This document shows, in pieces, positions 63,683-64,000 of a DNA stretch of 64,000 nt. Made by a program: the position numbers and the translations under genes. The stretch's first letter is position 1, and each line of letters opens with the position of its first letter. A model generated the notes under the pieces. That model did not search any database and was not told where the DNA came from. It was given only the letters and a program-made list of their open reading frames with translations. The DNA comes from Phycicoccus elongatus Lp2 (GTDB taxonomy: Bacteria; Actinomycetota; Actinomycetes; Actinomycetales; Dermatophilaceae), in contig NZ_HF570956.1 of assembly GCF_000367525.1 (NCBI RefSeq), positions 1,591,439 to 1,655,438 of the forward strand, in the 5' to 3' direction.

Positions 63683-64000
63683 TCAGTCGACCAGCCGGGT
63701 GCGCAACTGCTCGACGTCGCCCCCGGACCACCCACGGGAGCGCAGCCACGCCCGTGTCCCACCGTGGCGCTCGCCGAGATCGGCGAGGATGGCCAGCATG
63801 GTCTCGGCATGGGGGATCTGGTCGCTCGGCCGTTGCGTGGCCAGCGTGTCGCCGTAGAAGTCGTGGGCCATGAGGCGCTCGATGATCGCGGGCAGCCGCA
63901 GGGCGGTGAGGGCGTAGTCGTCGGCGATGACGTCGTGCGGGACCCCTGCGACGTCCAGCGCCAGGGCGACCACGGTGCCCGTCCGGTCCTTGCCGGCAGC
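63683..64000 (-). CDS. Tyrosine-protein phosphatase family, 5' end outside window
   Basis: The visible 105 C-terminal residues begin with AAGKDRTGTVVALALDVAGV, the latter part of the HCxxGKDRTG active-site loop of bacterial Y_phosphatase3-type dual-specificity phosphatases; the catalytic Cys itself lies just beyond the window. VIADDYALT and the helical C-terminus also fit. Such enzymes act on phosphotyrosine or phosphoinositides. It is the upstream partner of the NUDIX gene. Confidence 0.82.
   Translation of the reverse strand, partial: AAGKDRTGTVVALALDVAGVPHDVIADDYALTALRLPAIIERLMAHDFYGDTLATQRPSDQIPHAETMLAILADLGERHGGTRAWLRSRGWSGGDVEQLRTRLVD

Noticed and set aside
1-64000. tRNA or rRNA genes, CRISPR arrays and insertion sequences
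   Set aside because: No T-loop GGTTCGA-type box with a matching acceptor stem, no rRNA-like stretch, no spaced direct repeats and no transposase motif were seen on either strand.

Overview
The window is about 64 kb of very GC-rich, densely packed bacterial chromosome. It looks actinobacterial: it carries a ClgR-like regulator beside cinA/pgsA/rimO, a DUF3046 gene, the miaB-miaA-dapF-hflX run, an Lhr/Nei2 repair pair, RNase J after dapA, actinobacterial LexA- and PafBC-type damage promoters at recA, and many genes whose start codon lies only 6-7 bases after a TANNNT -10 element (leaderless mRNAs). Gene content fits the Micrococcales, perhaps near Intrasporangiaceae/Dermatophilaceae; that placement is inference. 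I saw no rRNA, tRNA, CRISPR array, prophage or insertion sequence.

Layout. 1-11 kb: end of an azlC-type permease, GNAT, enoyl-CoA hydratase, a short PaaE-like flavin reductase, folA-thyA, dapA-rnj, ftsK, a MauE/thioredoxin-like fusion and a potassium-channel-like protein with an altered filter. 11-16 kb: dipeptidase, then rimO-pgsA-cinA-clgR in overlapping order. 15-27 kb: a DNA-repair neighbourhood (nei2, lhr, recA, recX) with a DUF3046/nitronate monooxygenase pair and a DrrAB-type ABC exporter inside it; recA, lhr and the exporter each have a PafBC-like promoter. 27-30.5 kb: circularly permuted ATP-grasp / alpha-E / transglutaminase-like cassette, whose first gene has a frameshift. 31-38 kb: miaB, def, miaA, dapF, hflX and a small-domain methyltransferase. 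38-51.7 kb: accessory stretch (GlxA-like regulator with monooxygenase, a three-gene envelope-stress-like operon, a Ski2-like helicase, tandem GNAT, YczE protein, GH63-like glucosidase, drug-type MFS pump, fhs). 51.8-59 kb: dinG, holA, rpsT, lone MazF/PemK-like protein, aminotransferase, lepA. 59-64 kb: MFS sugar-efflux-like pump, macrodomain, AraC/VOC pair, two NUDIX proteins, a hotdog protein and a partial tyrosine phosphatase.

Two whole-window signals stand out. The octamer GTATGCCG (or its complement) occurs about 57 times by eye count, against roughly 2-3 expected, on both strands, in all reading frames and between genes, and it forces rare codons such as ATA. The heptamer GGGGGAG occurs about 20 times on the given strand and about once on the other, regardless of gene direction, as expected for a chromosome-polarity signal. 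All counts were made by eye and need recounting by machine.
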